A model generated the notes under the pieces. It was not told the DNA's origin. It searched no databases and saw only the letters and a list, made by a program, of their open reading frames with translations. A program made the translations under genes and the position numbers. Shown piece by piece: positions 43,211 to 44,652 of a DNA stretch of 44,652 bases (positions are counted from its first letter, which is position 1; every line of letters starts with the position of its first letter). The stretch spans positions 1 through 44,652 of the forward strand of contig JAQSWS010000080.1 in the NCBI GenBank assembly GCA_029266495.1, given 5' to 3'. Source of the stretch: Rariglobus sp. (lineage in GTDB: Bacteria; Verrucomicrobiota; Verrucomicrobiia; Opitutales; Opitutaceae).

Positions 43211-43900
43211 ATGAAACTCTATCACAATCGATCGGACGCGGGCCGTGCGCTGGCCCGTGCGCTGGAAGGCCATGCGATCGTCAGCGGCACCCCCGTGCTT
43301 GCGCTGGCACGCGGCGGTGTGCCGGTGGGACTGGAGGTGGCGCGTGCCCTACAACTCCCGCTGGACGTTTTCATTGTGCGGAAGCTCGGTCTGCCCTGGC
43401 AGCCGGAGGTGGCGATGGGTGCAATCGCCTCGGGCGGGGTGCAGGTGCTGAATGAGGATATGGTGGCGGGCTGGCGCATCACTCCGGAAGAAATCGCCGA
43501 GGTCGCGGCACGAGAGGGTGCGGAGTTACACCGGCGTGAGGTCAGCTACCGTCGCGGCCGCGCGCCGGCCGATGTTTTCGGCCACGAGGTTCTCCTGGTT
43601 GACGACGGTGTGGCGACGGGTGCTTCGCTGCGAGCCGCGGTTGTCGCGGTCAAGCGGCTCGGCGCGACCCGGGTGGTGGTGGCCGTGCCGGTGGGCGCCC
43701 GGGACAGTTGCGCGGAACTGGCCCACGAGGTGGGGGAACTGGTGTGCCCGTTGCAACCGGACGATTTCACGGCCGTTGGCCAGTGGTATGAGGATTTTTC
43801 GGTGACGACCGATGCGGATGTGCGACGTTGCCTCGACGAGGCGGCCGCGCTGCCGGTGGCCGTCTCGACTGCGGAACGCCATGATTTTTTGTCGGAATAG
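43211..43900 (+). CDS. Phosphoribosyltransferase-family protein
   Basis: 229 residues from the ATG at 43211 (the in-frame ATG at 43166 is less likely; GGGAG at about 43198-43202 gives this gene one of the few SD-like sequences here). The PRPP-binding loop VLLVDDGVATGAS (residues 127-139) is typical of type I phosphoribosyltransferases. ALARGGVPVGLEVARALQLP and DVFIVRKLGLPWQPEVAMGA match the stand-alone PRT group common near stress or dienelactone-hydrolase genes. The substrate is unknown; cytoplasmic. It appears independent of the sugar operon. Confidence 0.9.
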   Translation: MKLYHNRSDAGRALARALEGHAIVSGTPVLALARGGVPVGLEVARALQLPLDVFIVRKLGLPWQPEVAMGAIASGGVQVLNEDMVAGWRITPEEIAEVAAREGAELHRREVSYRRGRAPADVFGHEVLLVDDGVATGASLRAAVVAVKRLGATRVVVAVPVGARDSCAELAHEVGELVCPLQPDDFTAVGQWYEDFSVTTDADVRRCLDEAAALPVAVSTAERHDFLSE

Positions 43901-43967
43901 ACCGCTGGGCGCTGGATCCGCGCATTACCGGTTGTCGCGCCGAAGGTGCGTTGACAGGAATGGATGA

Positions 43968-44246
43968 ATGAAGCCCGCCGATCTCAAAAACCTGACTGAT
44001 CCCTCGAACCTGAGCCTGCCCCTGCAGGCGTTGTGGCACGACGCACGCGGGGAATGGGAGCGAGCGCATGAGGCCTGCCAGCAGGCCAGGAGCCGGGAGG
44101 GAGATTGGGTGCATGCCTATTTGCATCGCAAGGAGGGAGACCTAGGGAATGCGGGTTACTGGTATGCGCGCGCCGGGCGACCGATGCCGGATCCGGCGGT
44201 GTTATTCGAGGCCGAGTGGGCGGATATCGTTCAGGGCTTGGCCTGA
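43968..44246 (+). CDS. Small conserved protein of unknown function
   Basis: 92 residues. Motifs LQALWHDARGEWERAHE and WVHAYLHRKEGDLGNAGYWYARAG recur in short bacterial proteins of unknown function that resemble a helical TPR-like pair. No signal peptide or membrane segment. It lies downstream of the phosphoribosyltransferase and may be cotranscribed (68-bp gap). Confidence 0.8.
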   Translation: MKPADLKNLTDPSNLSLPLQALWHDARGEWERAHEACQQARSREGDWVHAYLHRKEGDLGNAGYWYARAGRPMPDPAVLFEAEWADIVQGLA

Positions 44247-44263
44247 TCGACGGGCTTGAGGCA

Positions 44264-44298
44264 CAAAAAAACCGCAAAATCGGTGAGGATAATTGCGG
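44264..44298 (-). terminator. Terminator downstream of tRNA-Gln
   Basis: On the minus strand, CCGCAA and TTGCGG form a stem closed by a 15-nt loop and followed by seven or eight Ts. It begins about 10 bp past the CCA end of tRNA-Gln. Confidence 0.75.
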
Positions 44299-44307
44299 GA
44301 TTAAAAT

Positions 44308-44381
44308 TGGCTGCCCGACTAGGGATCGAACCTAGACTAAGCGAGTCAGAGTCGCTTGTGCTACCATTACACCATCGAGCA
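44308..44381 (-). tRNA. tRNA-Gln (anticodon CTG), CCA encoded
   Basis: Minus strand starts TGCTCGA and ends TCGGGCA-G-CCA, giving a 7-bp acceptor stem. Anticodon stem AGCGA/TCGCT holds the loop CTCTGAC (anticodon CTG). T-arm GGTTCGATCC is present. Confidence 0.95.
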
Positions 44382-44413
44382 GTGAAAATCGTGTATGTTG
44401 CGCTCACTGAAAG

Positions 44414-44488
44414 TGGAGCCGGCGATGGGATTCGAACCCGCAACCGCCTGTTTACAAAACAGGTGCTCTACCGTTGAGCTACGCCGGC
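44414..44488 (-). tRNA. tRNA-Thr (anticodon TGT), CCA encoded
   Basis: Minus strand starts GCCGGCG and ends CGCCGGC-T-CCA. Anticodon stem CCTGT/ACAGG holds the loop TTTGTAA (anticodon TGT). D-arm and T-arm (GGTTCGAATCC) are canonical. Confidence 0.95.
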
Positions 44489-44540
44489 AAATTAAAGCCG
44501 ACACGATAAGATGTGAGAAAAAGAACGATGCCAACCAACT

Positions 44541-44570
44541 AAAACCGCCCGCGGCACCGGCCTTGGGCGG
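44541..44570 (-). terminator. Hairpin between tRNA-Lys and tRNA-Thr
   Basis: On the minus strand, CCGCCC and GGGCGG form a stem with an internally pairing loop, followed by TTTT. It lies 6 bp after the tRNA-Lys CCA end and may terminate it or separate the tRNA units. Confidence 0.6.
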
Positions 44571-44576
44571 GAAATT

Positions 44577-44651
<75 letters not shown>

Positions 44652-44652
44652 A

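Overview
The window is GC-rich bacterial chromosomal DNA that most resembles Verrucomicrobiota, probably Opitutaceae. This rests on a Verru_Chthon cassette protein A, two PEP-CTERM proteins built of autotransporter-associated beta-strand repeats, many secreted carbohydrate-active enzymes, and LacI-type repressors with the hinge motif GYRPDP. The taxonomy is inferred from gene content; no rRNA is present.

Layout. 1-4240 (minus): a large secreted C25-peptidase-like protein running off the left edge, a secreted NodB-type deacetylase, and the vestigial 3' end of a lost GH74-like gene. 4272-9463 (minus): a GH74-like secreted propeller enzyme and a PEP-CTERM protein, followed by a divergent LacI regulator (9629-10663). 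10702-15196 (minus): a Verru_Chthon block whose protein A has its prepilin-like leader out of frame. 15810-22706: a DUF4380-like protein, a minus-strand prepilin, then a plus-strand run (large unknown secreted protein, LamG-like protein, GH43). 22712-23344: a complete REPtron, that is a RAYT transposase gene bracketed by two pairs of inverted REPs. 23340-30250 (minus): a 1596-residue surface esterase fused to beta-strand repeats, and a second PEP-CTERM protein. 30492-41907 (minus): a compact catabolic operon (D-2-hydroxyacid dehydrogenase, GPH sugar symporter, GH36 alpha-galactosidase, beta-helix protein, second dehydrogenase, esterase, frameshifted GH127), with a divergent LacI regulator at 42008. 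43211-44651: a phosphoribosyltransferase, a small conserved protein and three minus-strand tRNAs (Lys, Thr, Gln).

How it fits together. The 30-43 kb region looks like a polysaccharide-utilisation locus for galactose- and arabinose-containing plant glycans. Secreted esterases and a beta-helix protein would work outside the cytoplasm, GPH would import sugars, and GH36, GH127 and two sugar-acid-type dehydrogenases would process them. The most notable signal is a 16-bp palindrome (consensus RGTTWMM-NN-GGWAACY) found 60-100 bp upstream of five minus-strand genes: the operon head beside its LacI gene, the second dehydrogenase, the esterase fusion, the PEP-CTERM protein and the prepilin. It suggests one repressor coordinating sugar catabolism with surface display and a pseudopilin. 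A second palindrome (TTTGTTYAAAYAAA) is shared by the deacetylase and Verru_Chthon promoters.

Two genes (Verru_Chthon A and GH127) carry the same kind of lesion: a frame change exactly where a conserved segment seems to be missing. They are either recent mutations or assembly errors. Most start codons here lack a Shine-Dalgarno sequence, and several follow a C-rich tract.
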